Assembly (NCBI GenBank): GCA_014904985.1
Contig: MU129110.1
Coordinates: forward strand, 1-64,000
Reading direction: 5' to 3'
From: Hydnum rufescens UP504
Taxonomy: Eukaryota > Basidiomycota > Agaricomycetes > Cantharellales > Hydnaceae
Length of the DNA: 64,000 bases
Positions within the stretch are counted from its first letter, which is position 1; the number at the start of each line of letters is the position of its first letter. The notes under the pieces were generated by a model that did not search any database, was not told the DNA's origin, and saw only the letters and a program-made list of their open reading frames with translations. A program made the translations under genes and the position numbers. Positions 36,897 to 47,098 of the stretch are shown here, piece by piece.

Positions 36897-38537
36897 TTAA
36901 TTAGATGAGCCAGCTGGACCGCCATCTCCAGTATCGGTATCGTGACCATCTGCAGTGCTTCCGCCTGCCCCCTCACTACCTTCTGAGGTGTTCTTGAAGC
37001 CTTCGTTGAAAGCCGCGATCTTTTCTGCTTCAGCACGTTCATTCTCCTCGATTTGCTGCTTCCGATAAGCGGCCCAATCCCAATCTTCACGATCCCCCCG
37101 ATCGTCCTCATCCTCGTCATCTTGCTCTTCGAACCATTCAGGGTTATATGAAAACTACATAGAAGCTGATCAGATCATAATAGATATCAAGGCAGCAAGG
37201 TAACTCGCACCAAGTCTCTGCCAGACATGCCAACATTTTTGCCCGCAGCATGCTTCGCGTCTTTAGCGGCTTTGAGTGCCTCGGCTTCCGCGACCTTCTT
37301 ATCTGTCGTGTCTGTTTCCACGTTGCGAATGTTTCGGGCGTCACCGGGGTTAAATTCTTGCCTAATTTGTGTCGCTGCACAGCCAAGTTAAAGGGAGGGG
37401 GGAAATATCAAGGGTCAAACGGTAGGGCACAGAGTGAGAGATCCGCACCTCAACTTCGAGGAACTCCTCGAGAGAAATCACATCGGCTCTAGCAGCCTGT
37501 TCGATAGCCTTCTTCTGGGACTTGAGAACGAATCCAGGGGGTAAGGCATGACGGTACATGCATCCATTCTTCTCGGATACGTCGTTAGGACTGTATCAAA
37601 GTTGGTCCCCCAACTCAGGTAAAGGTCTGACTTCAACGGCTACTATGGGAGCTGTAGGGTACCTACCATGTCCAGAACCATCCGAATCTAGCAACGGGAC
37701 GAAAATGTATGTCGCGAGTCAAGACCAGATTCACCACTAGATGGAAGGAGGACGAACCGTTCAGTTTCAATGGCTTCGATAAAGTATTTACAGACGATCT
37801 ACCAAACGGACCGATTAGGTTTAAGGTGCAAACTCGGAGTGATGCCATAACGAAAAGACCTACCTCTGTTGTCGTTCTGGGATTCCCTTTTGCGCTTACG
37901 ACTTTTCGCAACTTCTCTTCGTCCCATTTATCCATGGTATCTGTAAGATATTCAAGTGAAATACGGGCAAGACTGTATCAGGAAACAGCAGAATAGCATA
38001 CCCGTCAACTTTTCTTCCCGAGAATCAGCATATACGTCCTTCTTCTCTACTTTACGTCCAACATTTGGATCATGGCTAAACTTGCACTTATTGCCCTTCT
38101 GGCAATAGCCAGCCTTGTGATAGACACAATAGACGGTCATGGGGTCAACACCGGGTGCGATCTTCTGCACAGGCTGTGCAAGCAACGCAGCATCTTCCTT
38201 GGCTCGTTTTGCTGCCTCGGCCTTCTCCTTTTCCCGAAGTTCGCGCTCTTTCTCCTTGGCAATAGCTGCGGGAGATTTACCAGCCATGGCACTTTGCTGC
38301 TGGATCAGCTGGACAGCCTTTTGGCCTTTGGCTCCTTTTTTCTGGTAAGCGATACGCGTCGATTAGCAAGGTCGGGATGAGCCCAATTGCTATCGCATTC
38401 CTACATTCTTCATTCCAAAGGTCTAAAGCCGCGCACAGGAGTGAGCTATCGCAAGTGCGAGAGATAGGATCGAGGAAGTATACCTTGTCCTCTTTGATCT
38501 TGGAGCTGCTCCCCTGAGGTTGCTTTTTGGGCGGCAT
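36897..38537 (-). CDS. TMA46: CCCH zinc-finger protein TMA46 / ZC3H15 (DRG partner)
   Basis: Ribosome-associated partner that stabilises the DRG/Rbg GTPases (yeast Tma46, human ZC3H15/DFRP1). The start at 38537 gives [18 protein letters not shown]. Exons begin 38537-38484, an 18-nt microexon 38422-38405 (TFGMKN), 38341-38002, 37940-37864, a 41-nt exon 37798-37758, a 21-nt microexon 37687-37667, then larger exons to 36897. First zinc finger: [21 protein letters not shown]; second assembled across the microexons ([21 protein letters not shown]...CMYRH). The DFRP-like region follows ([43 protein letters not shown]) and an acidic C-terminus ends GGPAGSSN. One base is missing near 37305, between WKQTR and [11 protein letters not shown]. 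Confidence 0.9.
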
Positions 38538-39116
38538 CGTAGGTTAAAACGTCTCAGAAGATGTTGACGAATTTGAAATCTGCGAGGACTAGCAAAAATA
38601 AATTGAATCAGCAAGTGAAATAGCCAACGGATTTCGACTCACTCCAAGCGCACACTCTGTGTGTGGATGGAGAGACTCTTGTGAGCGGAAGCAATTGCAA
38701 TATTAATCCACATCGGCGTCCCCCGTTCTCTGCTTACAATATTCGTAAAGGTTTCAGAGGCCGGAGACACCATTGCAAGCCGTGGATGGCATTGGCTTTT
38801 GACGCCGACTCTAATACACGTGTCTGGCATTATCCTCGCTGGCGTTCAGAATGTTGATGATGAACAATTGGGATTGAAAGGCAGCCGAACAACGATCGAC
38901 ATGCGAGACATTAGAAAAACGGAAGCACGAGACCTTGAGAAACGCGAAAGGACGAAGCGCAAAAAAGATTATCACGGTCATTAGTGAGAACGTAAAGGAC
39001 GAGAAAGAAATCGAGATCGAAGGCGCGAGAGTCCCAGAGATCCAATCCGAACGCCATGCAGCCGTTGTCCAGATCAACACCCCACATTATCTCCTTCACA
39101 CCTCCGAGCACCAATT
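38538..39116. other. Intergenic, nothing recognised
   Basis: Upstream region of TMA46 and downstream region of the CNNM-like gene (both on the minus strand). A Lys/Glu-rich plus-strand frame (38935-39282) overlaps the CNNM 3' exon and I treat it as chance. Confidence 0.45.
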
Positions 39117-41825
39117 TTATTCACCCTTGGGCACCTCCTTATTCATAGGATCTGGCCTCTTGTCCAGTCCCGGGGTCCCACCCCCTCCAACGATAAGGCT
39201 CTTGAATGCGTGCTTTTTGGGCGTTCCAGGCTTTGATATTGTTATGCCGTCCTCGGGTCCAGCACCAGAAGTTACGAAATGAATTCCTGGAAGACCTGGG
39301 CGTACGGTGGAGTGGAGTCCGTTAGCATCATCAGGAACAGTACTGGCTTCAACGACTGTTGCGATATCGGACGCCGACGCGGCGTCCTCTCTCGCGGGAA
39401 GCGTAAGGGAAGAATCGACTTGACGAGGAAGTGCACCGCCACCACCAGTGGTCGGGGTTGTCGTACCGCCGCGTCTTAGAACATTATTCGACCTATTAGA
39501 TTTCCCGGGGTTGGTGTTATTCGATGTTGCAAGCCTAATCGCGAGGAGTCCCTGTGCAACACGCAAGTTGGCCATGCTGCCCTCAACAGGAGTAATATTG
39601 CCACTTGATTTGGCCTTTGCGTCAACGATTAACTTGTTGGCTGCTTCTACAGCACGCTGGGCCTCGGCAGGGACGTAGGAAGATGCAGGCAGTGCATTAG
39701 CACCCTTGAGATCGAATTCGTCCAAAATCTCCTCTCCGATCAATTCTTCCAAGACATCTTCCAGAGTAATGATACCCAGTGGGGCGCGTTGCAAACCTTC
39801 CAGAAACTATACAAAAGCTAACAGGTGAGATGGAAAAATAAACAGAAAAGGACGAGATCGATCCCATGTTACTAGCCTTCTCAGCATTCTCATCAGTCAG
39901 TACTGCGTCAGAAGGCATAGTTTGCTCGAGAGCGATCGACTTGTTCCACTGTTTCCAAGTGTTAGCTGTTTCAGAATCCTTGGCCTCTGGACGTGCCCTC
40001 TGCTTCTTCTTCTTCTGGCTGAGTTTAGATTTATTGTCGTTTTCTTCGTCACTGTCGCTGCTACCACTGCTGTCTTCGCCCAGACCGACCCGATTGAGGA
40101 AGCGCCTAGTCAGCCCCATTTTTGATTCTTCGTTGACGCTACCCGGCTTGGCTTTCGATTCCGTCTTACGTGGGATGCGAGAGACCACAGCCATATGCGA
40201 ATTGCCTTGTTGGAAACGATCCAGAAGGAGGAGGAGTGGCTCGTCGAAAGGGACAGTGGGAACGGTGTTTAAGGGGATATCACGCAAAGGAGTGGCATCT
40301 AGTAGAAATAAGTTCGACGAACAGGGGCTTCAAAACACTTGGTACTCACCTTCTGGATCGAGCAGCACACATTGTTTGACCAATAAGATACCAATAATCT
40401 TTTTGGACAGCACGCCAGAGGGTTCTTCAATCTCTTCATACACGGGAACACGGGAGTGCCCGCTGCGGACGACTTTGGCAAGGGTAGCGTAATCAAGCTT
40501 GGATTCGATTGGAAGCATGAAAACACTGGAGATTGGGGTCATTGCATCCTGAACGACTTTTTCCTATGGCACGGACCGAAAGGTTAGGCGATGATTGAGA
40601 GCGACGCGTTTGGGACGCGCACCTGAAAGTCGAGAGCGCCTCCCACCATTGTCACCGTGTCAGATTGAAGGTCCCCGCCGTGACTACTCATGGCCGAGTG
40701 CATATTGATTAATTCCTTCAGCTCTGAATTACAGTCACATGAGACAAAAGAATTCGGCAGGAAATGAATACGAAGTACCATTACGTCTATATACGATGCC
40801 ATGATGAGGGCCCAACGCATATTCCAGTATTTTTGCAATTGGCCAGGAAACTATGAACTAGAATCATAGGTTAATCACGAGGTATTGATAGTGCATTTGG
40901 CCAGACTCACAAGAGCGTAAACCAGATACTGAGTAGGCACGGCCATATAGGCTCCGATCTGCAGGCCTATGTTGACATCGAATGAATATCTGAGATAGTT
41001 GCCCACGTGTCTGGCGCACCCACCGAAGCGACTGCACAAACTCTGAGGAATGATTTCTGAGAATCTGTGTAAGAGTTGATTAGTGATGATGATGTAAATG
41101 TGCTAAGTATACGGACACGACGATAAGAATGGTCGAGACGACAACGGCCTGAATGCCACCGCCAAGGACTTTCTCACTGAGAACAGGGAGAGTCTCATTC
41201 ACAATCATATTTCCAAGTAACAGCGTGGTCTAGTGGGGTGGTGTCAGTCATGTGCCATGATAAGGATAGAGAATGGGTAGGTTCCAGCAGCAGCGTCGGA
41301 GCGCGTCCGGAGATAAGATAATGAATCGTACAAGCCGGACGCAATCCGCGTGCGCGAGCTACGAACGTGGCCGCACTCACGAGGAGGAGGTGGCCGTTCT
41401 TGCGCACAGGCTCGATCTTCTGAGCATATGCCTTCTGTTTTGGGGTACCACTAACAGAAAGGACACGGAGTTGGGTTTCGTCGAGGGACATGTAGCCCAA
41501 GGTTAGACCTAGAGGTTCCATGGCCTTCGTGAGAATAAGGTGTCATTGGGGACAGTCTGCGACACTGACCGGCCAGAATTCCAGAGATGATGACAAGGAC
41601 AGGAATTAGACAGGCTAAGCGGGCAATGCGGGTTAGTGGAAGCTCAGGCGCAGGTGGGAGTGACCTCAAGACTGGACCTTCTACAATGAACGCACTGTTG
41701 TGCTTTGTGGGCGGTATTGCCGTTCCTGTGGCACGCGGATGCACGGCGAATGTTGCGTTGGCATTTCCAGCGGAAAACACAAGGAGGGAGAGGATAGTTG
41801 CACCAGTGGGAAAACAAAGGGGCAT
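39117..41825 (-). CDS. CNNM/Mam3-like transporter: DUF21 membrane domain plus CBS pair
   Basis: Family of metal (Mg/Mn) homeostasis proteins (yeast Mam3, human CNNM). The start at 41825 gives a hydrophobic signal/first segment (GATILSLLVFSAGNANATFA). DUF21 block: ITRIARLACLIPVLVIISG-like helix, AGLTLGYMSLDETQLRVLS, TLLLGNMIVNETLPVLSE, FSEIIPQSLCSRFGG. Linker: ELKELINMHSAMSSHGGDLQ and ALDFQEKVVQDAMTPISSVF. CBS pair: YATLAKVVRSGHSRVPVYEE, GILLVKQCVLLDPEDATPLR and GNSHMAVVSRIPRK, with APLGIITLEDVLEELIGEEI closing the second CBS. The long C-terminal tail is Gly/Ser/Pro-rich and cytosolic. The intron 39876-39807 has GC instead of GT as donor; the other junctions I traced are GT-AG. No frame break noticed. 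Located in vacuolar or plasma membrane in relatives. Its start lies only 146 bp from the end of the TIR element at 41971. Confidence 0.9.
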
Positions 41826-42087
41826 CGAATGAAGGGAACTTCAGGGAGCGTGAAGAGGTGGTCCGCAATTAAATACACACGACGTCGGGGATTGCCTCTT
41901 AGGGCCTAGCCCCGATCGATTCGACACGTGACTGCTCTTTGATTGTCCCGTGGCAGAGGGACGCGTATTAGTGTTGCCGCGACTCGGGCTTCCAGTCAGC
42001 TTAAGTCCGAGTCAAGCCGTTGTCAATCGATTGATTACAAATCATCCCAAACTTGCTGTCCCCGACGTCTTGGTCCGACTAAGGTTC

Positions 42088-42631
42088 TTCATTTATTCAG
42101 AGTGGCAGAAGTGAGCTCTTCATTCGTTCTCCGAGGTGTTGCTTGTGGTGAGCCCACCCCCAATTCAGTGTGTTTCGACATTTCGACACAGACTCGTCTG
42201 GATCGATAGAGGGCGAGGAGCTCGCCAACGCTCTTGGACGGTTCGGCTATAGACTCACCCCCTATCTGCTCAGCTTAGTGGAGACGAAGTACGCCACCGT
42301 ACCCTTAAATCAATCCCAACAACCCTTGTATGGTCCCCGAGCGACTGCCGGTATGACTTTTGATCGGTTCGTCCATCTTCTGTACTTGTGGTGTTTTTCA
42401 TAACATATACGTGTACCTTTTGGATAGATTTGTACGTGCGTGTGTCGTTATTAAGACCCTCACGGGAACTTTCCAAAGGTAATGTTTCTTGTTATCTCGT
42501 CTCTTTCGCCCGCCCCTCACTGCTTCACTCCTGCCGATGGAATTGGGATTGATAGTCTTGATGTAAATCGCACCGGAAGGGTGTCGTTGGATTATGAGCA
42601 ATTCTTAGCGGTCGTTCTATCATCTCCCTGA
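42088..42631 (+). pseudogene. C-terminal half of a penta-EF-hand protein gene (PEF1/ALG-2 type), with introns
   Basis: Calcium-binding protein of the PEF group. Recognisable: SEWQN, then VFRHFDTDSSGSIEGEEL (EF-hand loop D-T-D-S-S-G-S-I-E-G-E-E), ALGRFGYRLTPYLLSLVETK, FDRFVRACVVIKTLTGTFQ, and DVNRTGRVSLDYEQFLAVVL ending SSP and the stop at 42631. Three introns are kept with GT-AG borders (about 42112-42164, 42370-42428, 42480-42550), so this came from genomic DNA and not from an mRNA copy. The N-terminal Gly/Pro-rich region and first EF-hands are missing: the coding sequence starts abruptly about 30 bp after the transposon subterminal repeat. Without its N-terminus and promoter it is probably not functional. 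Confidence 0.75.
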
Positions 42632-43262
42632 AGAACCACCTTCACGTACCTATCCGCTTACAACAATGACGAAGACCCCGACAATCTTCCCAAATATTTT
42701 CTGCACGACCTGATGTCTTCCATTCCCCCCCCCGCCCCTCCGCTCTCGATGCATTGTAATCCGTGCAACCCTGGGCTGCCTCTATGTGTACCTTTGTGGA
42801 AACGTCCATGCCCTCTTCTTCCCTCTTCCTCCTGGTCGGCGATTTCACTTGTACTGCGTTTCCCATCACATTGTGTTCTACCTCACTCTTCGTTTACGAA
42901 AAAAACTGATTTTCATTGTATGAGCGGGTCGCGAGATTCGGGCGGGCTGGCCTATGGCTCCACCTATTAAGTAGATTACAGTAACCATTTGAAAAAAACT
43001 GATATATTAGAAAATGTGAGATATTATAACCTATTATAATAGATTAATAATAGGTGGGAAATCAAAACACAGCAGGGAGCCTAGAGGGATGCTGAGGACA
43101 ACTGGGTGTGTCACTGTGCACAAGGTTCCAGTTGATCCTCTTCGGTGTCTTCCGAGGCAAGGCGCGCCCAACTTCAAAATTATGGAGGCTGTACTAGACC
43201 AGCTCATTCGCTCTCTCCGTTCTGACCGTGTCTCCCCCAACCCACGGTCTTTCCAGTCACTC

Positions 43263-44000
43263 AGTTTCTATCACCCACAATGAACGATACAAGTAGACCA
43301 AGGCAGATGTGGACTCGGCGCTTACTTGCATTCTTCACACTCCGCAAACCCCGAGACCCGAAGCGCAATGTGCACCCCCAACTCCCCAAGAGCATCTCCA
43401 CGAATGCAATAGTATCTGTGGAGAACGCACTCAGGGAGATTCCTATTGGCATTAGTGGTGCGAGAGCGGGGATCCGTGCTTTCCTGAATGTCATCAAGGA
43501 AATAAATGTTGTCAGTGGGGCGATACGTCGAACTATATGACTGACTGTGTTTGTTCATCCTGCTTGCCGTGCTCTTGTTCGGGATCGATCTAGACTCCTG
43601 CCACTGATGAAAGAACACTGCAACACCTGGAGAGTGACATTCGTCTCCTTGCAGAGCTTTTGGGACCCCTTGGTTATACGGAATCGTATCTATTCTCTCC
43701 TGAACTTTTACACCAGCTCCGTAGGCTCGGGAGGTGAGGGTTGAATTATCACATGGAATTCATTCAGGATTGACTGGAGGATGTCATCGGGGCCAACCCA
43801 TGTGCAGGAAGTTGCAGGACACTTCCTGGACGATGAAGCAGTCGATATCGCCCGGTGAACATAGGCGCCGCTTCTTTTCCAGTGAACCCGAGAATACTGG
43901 GGGTGACCTGAACTTATTCGCGGAAGGCTTCCATCTCATTTTGGACAAATTTCGTGTGCGCCTCTCTCGCATTGGGGTCATCAGTTACATGTTTCCCAAT
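43263..44000 (+). pseudogene. N-terminal remnant resembling a mushroom NLR/STAND protein
   Basis: From the ATG at 43280 one frame gives VSVENALREIPIGISGARAG and AFLNVIKEIN; after a probable intron another segment gives LQHLESDIRLLAELLGPLGY and LFSPELLHQLRRLG, then RRFFSSEPENTGGDLNLFAE and FHLILDKFRV in shifted frames. This succession of helices resembles the N-terminal helical region that precedes the NACHT/NB-ARC module in many agaricomycete STAND proteins. No nucleotide-binding motif follows. Frames change several times, so the piece is decayed. The family call is from pattern memory and should be treated as tentative. Confidence 0.35.
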
Positions 44001-45535
44001 TCGTATTATTCCACCCTTCCTTCTGACTCTAGGTGACTGCACTCCCAATGTATTCAGTCAGCACGATGGAGGCGGCGGTGCGCCCATTGGGTATTGTATC
44101 AAACTCTTCATGCGCCCTACTTCCGTTTTTGGATTGGGCCGTACAATCCAGACAGGTCATGGATCACCACTTCGGTCTCATCCAAACCTTGCGCCTGTGT
44201 GGTAGAGGATACAGAGTCAGCAGAGCACGGCGTCGTGTCTATGACTCTAACCCTTCCGCCGAACCTCGAGTACGCAAATACATTTTCCTTCATGTAGGAT
44301 TGTTGAATGCAAGGGGGATTGAAAATTGGTTGGAGATAGAAATAACCGCAACCAGTAGTGCGTGGATATCTTCGGTCTCACGTTTCTTTCAGTATGGCAT
44401 TAATACTGATCGCAAGCACTGGATTGAAAGCGCAAGGGATAGTAACTTTTTCCCCGACGAACGAGGCTCTAGTTCGTGGTGCTGTCGCATTCAGCGATCT
44501 CCCCGTCTTAGTAGGAGATCCGGGTCAATCAATGAGTGACCTGGCGAGGCAGATCGAAGATGGCCTACATGCCATTCCACTAGTTAGGTTTTCTTCCAAT
44601 GTATTCACTTAATCCGCAACTGACAAGACACTTGTGCAGTTTCGGTCATACGATGTGTATACGATGTTTCTTCCCTATAGTCGGCAGGGTGTGGATCCTC
44701 CCGGGAACCAACTTTATGGCCGCTTGGACAAGTGGAAGGCGTTCATTCATCATTTACTTACTGATGAGGTGCGCCGTGAACTATGAGCACGGGTTCCAGG
44801 TGAGCATAGAAGACATGAGTGGGGTTTACAATGAAGGAAGAGGTTTAACCACCCCAAACACTGGACTTATGTGCGCAGTGGAGCCGGAATCATACGGATT
44901 TGAAAGCCTTGTTACTTTAGTTGATGGTACGGTGTAAACATGACAATCGAACCTGAGCCCTTCACAGTCATCGCATATTTTCTCCCCGAGAACATAGCGG
45001 GGGGAACTCATTCGACGTAGTAGTACACGCGAATGGGTTTGTCCGTCTTCAAACATAGGCACGATCACTTTGTATACACGTAACACCCAATTATATTGAC
45101 TATTGCCATCCAAATGTATGGTTAAGGTCCCAAATAAATCACCTGATTCTTACGGGTGCCGTGGAGATCCAAGTTGTAGTCCGAGGCACGAGGACTACAC
45201 ACGCAGGTTGAACCGTTGAAGGAAGGAGCGGAAACCGCCGAAACCTTGCTTCCGCTTCGTTTCGTCGCGTCTCGACGGCCTCACTGTCCCGGCCAGCAGA
45301 GCCTGGGGGAGGCCCTGTTTTCTTTTCCCCTCGTTTATGATGGTGTGGTCTTTGTTGGTGTCTAGTCGTGAGTCCCACCCATCCCGTGCCCGCCCTCCCT
45401 CACAGTCGGGCCGGGTGCCGGGTTCTCACGCCAAATTGCCTGCGGCAATTTTCACACACCTACACCAGCAGAGACCTGCCATGGATGCAGGCAGACTGCT
45501 TCGGAGGTCACGCGGATGACTTCACTAGCTCCCCC
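44001..45535. other. Decayed coding sequence of unknown origin
   Basis: Parts look protein-coding: about 44390-44590 (STGLKAQGIVTFSPTNEALV, then QSMSDLARQIEDGLHAI) and about 44635-44790 (RSYDVYTMFLPYSRQGVDPP, then KWKAFIHHLLTDEVRREL). I do not recognise the protein. From about 45130 to 45535 I see no coding signal. All of it lies inside the large TIR element. Confidence 0.35.
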
Positions 45536-46636
45536 GGTATACAGTCGATGAGTCCCACTCGGCAATGCGGGCCTTGTTGCCGTTGACGACGGTTACGGAG
45601 GACTCAACGCCGGGACGAAGGACCGGGAGAGATACGGAAGGCGCCGGGTATTTTGCGGAAAGTATTTTAACAATATCTCATTGAATATTGAGTATTTATC
45701 CTCGCTGTAAAATCAAACGAGTCCCAGTTGATCATCTGCACCCTCTGGCATGCTCAGAGAGTCATAATTTGAAGATTTAGATGTTAAATCACCATAGCCG
45801 GGGGTATTTTAGATTTCTCAGGTGAACCACCGAGACTCACAATAAATATAGCATAATACTGTTTGTCTAGACAATAGAGACCCTCTTGAAAAGACATCAG
45901 CACAATATTCGAATATTTAGAGATGGAGTCGGGTACCGTATTTTTCATTTTTCGGGCGAACCACGGCGAACTAAGCGATAAAACTATTATAATATTAGAG
46001 CCTCTGTTTTCCTCTGCCTCTTAAAGCAAAAAATGGCGCGATTGAAGAACATTTGATTCCTCACCGTACCACTTAGTAAGTAATAAGGTGGACGGTGTAA
46101 AATTCATTTAGTGGGGTCAAATGTTATTCGATCGCTCTAATTTTTTCTCGGAGAGGCAGAGGGAGATAGAGCCTCTAATATAATAATATTTTTATTAGTT
46201 AGTTTGCCGTGGTTCGCCCGAAAAATGAAACATACGGTAGCCGCCCGACTTAATCTCTAAATATTTGAATATTGTGCTGGTTTCTTTTCAAGAGGGTAGG
46301 TATTGTCTAGAGATACAGTATTATGCTATATTTATTGTGTGAGTCTCAGTGGTTCACCTGAGAAATCTAAAATACCCCCGACTATGATGATTTAACATCT
46401 AAATCTTCAAATTACGACTCTCTGAGCATGCCAGAGGGTGCAGATGATCAACTGGGACTCATTTGATTCTACAGCGAGGATAAATATTTAATATTCAATG
46501 TCAAAATACTTTGGGCAAACCGCCCGGCGCCTTCCGTATCTCTCCCGGTCCCTTCGTCCCGGCGTTGAGTCCTCCATAACCGTCATCAACGGCAACGAGG
46601 CCCGCCTTACCGAGTGGGACTCATCGACTATATACC
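45536..46636. repeat. 1.1 kb near-perfect palindrome (foldback element)
   Basis: The left arm starts at 45538 with TATACAGTCGATGAGTCCCA, and its reverse complement ends at 46634 (ACTCATCGACTATATA). Homology of the two arms can be followed over about 480 bp each, to CCTCTGCCTC at 46011 and GAGGCAGAGG at 46153; even the roughly 130 bp centre (about 46020-46150) is imperfectly palindromic. Arms differ by scattered substitutions and one- to two-base indels, so they are old enough to have diverged. TATA/TA at both borders suggests a TA-type target duplication. No coding capacity. An RNA from it would fold into a very long hairpin. Confidence 0.9.
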
Positions 46637-47098
46637 CCAAATGGCCCCTCAAACCCTCTCTTACTTAAGTAAGAATCGGGGATTGACTTGGCATGACTTC
46701 AGCTTTGCTCAAGTCATTGAGTCAAAATTTAACGCACAATAGGTACAAACATTGAATCATCCACATCAAGCTTAGTCTCACCAGTGACAATGATGTGGAA
46801 ATGAGACATTTCCATCAATCCACCAAGCAAGGTGAGTTTCTGCCATCTCTCTATGCCCTTGTTTCTGCCATATGGGGAACTTGATGCTTAGGGCCTGAAC
46901 AGTTGAAAGAATCTGAATCTATGAGTACAAACAATTGATCCAGAAACACACAGCATACCTTTGCAACAATATATTTATATTGATACATACATATTTTTGA
47001 CTTAAGTCAGGTTGAGTCGAAGTCGAGTCGGTAAATTTGACTTGACTTCGGAGATAAGCCAAAGTCGACGGAAGTCGTGCGGAGTCGCGGCAACACTA

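Larger units (their letters stand above)
41971..47096 (-). mobile_element. Large TIR element (5.1 kb) carrying about 4.6 kb of captured or inserted DNA
   Basis: Ends are GTGTTGCCGCGACTCGGG at 41971 and the inverted complement (GAGTCGCGGCAACAC) at 47096, both flanked by TA (41969-41970 and 47097-47098). The left 85 bp match the inverted right end of the 752 bp element at 6724-7475, including GATTGATTACAAATCAT; the right 420 bp (46670-47096) match the inverted left end, including GACTTCGGAGATAAGCCAAAG. Thus this is the same family in reverse orientation, with foreign DNA (about 42060-46660) lodged in it. Cargo: penta-EF-hand gene fragment, NLR-like remnant, unknown decayed coding sequence, 1.1 kb palindrome. 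No transposase recognised. Confidence 0.75.

Noticed and set aside
38935..39282. 115-codon plus-strand frame rich in Lys/Glu
   Set aside because: It overlaps the last exon of the CNNM-like gene on the other strand and has no motif of its own.
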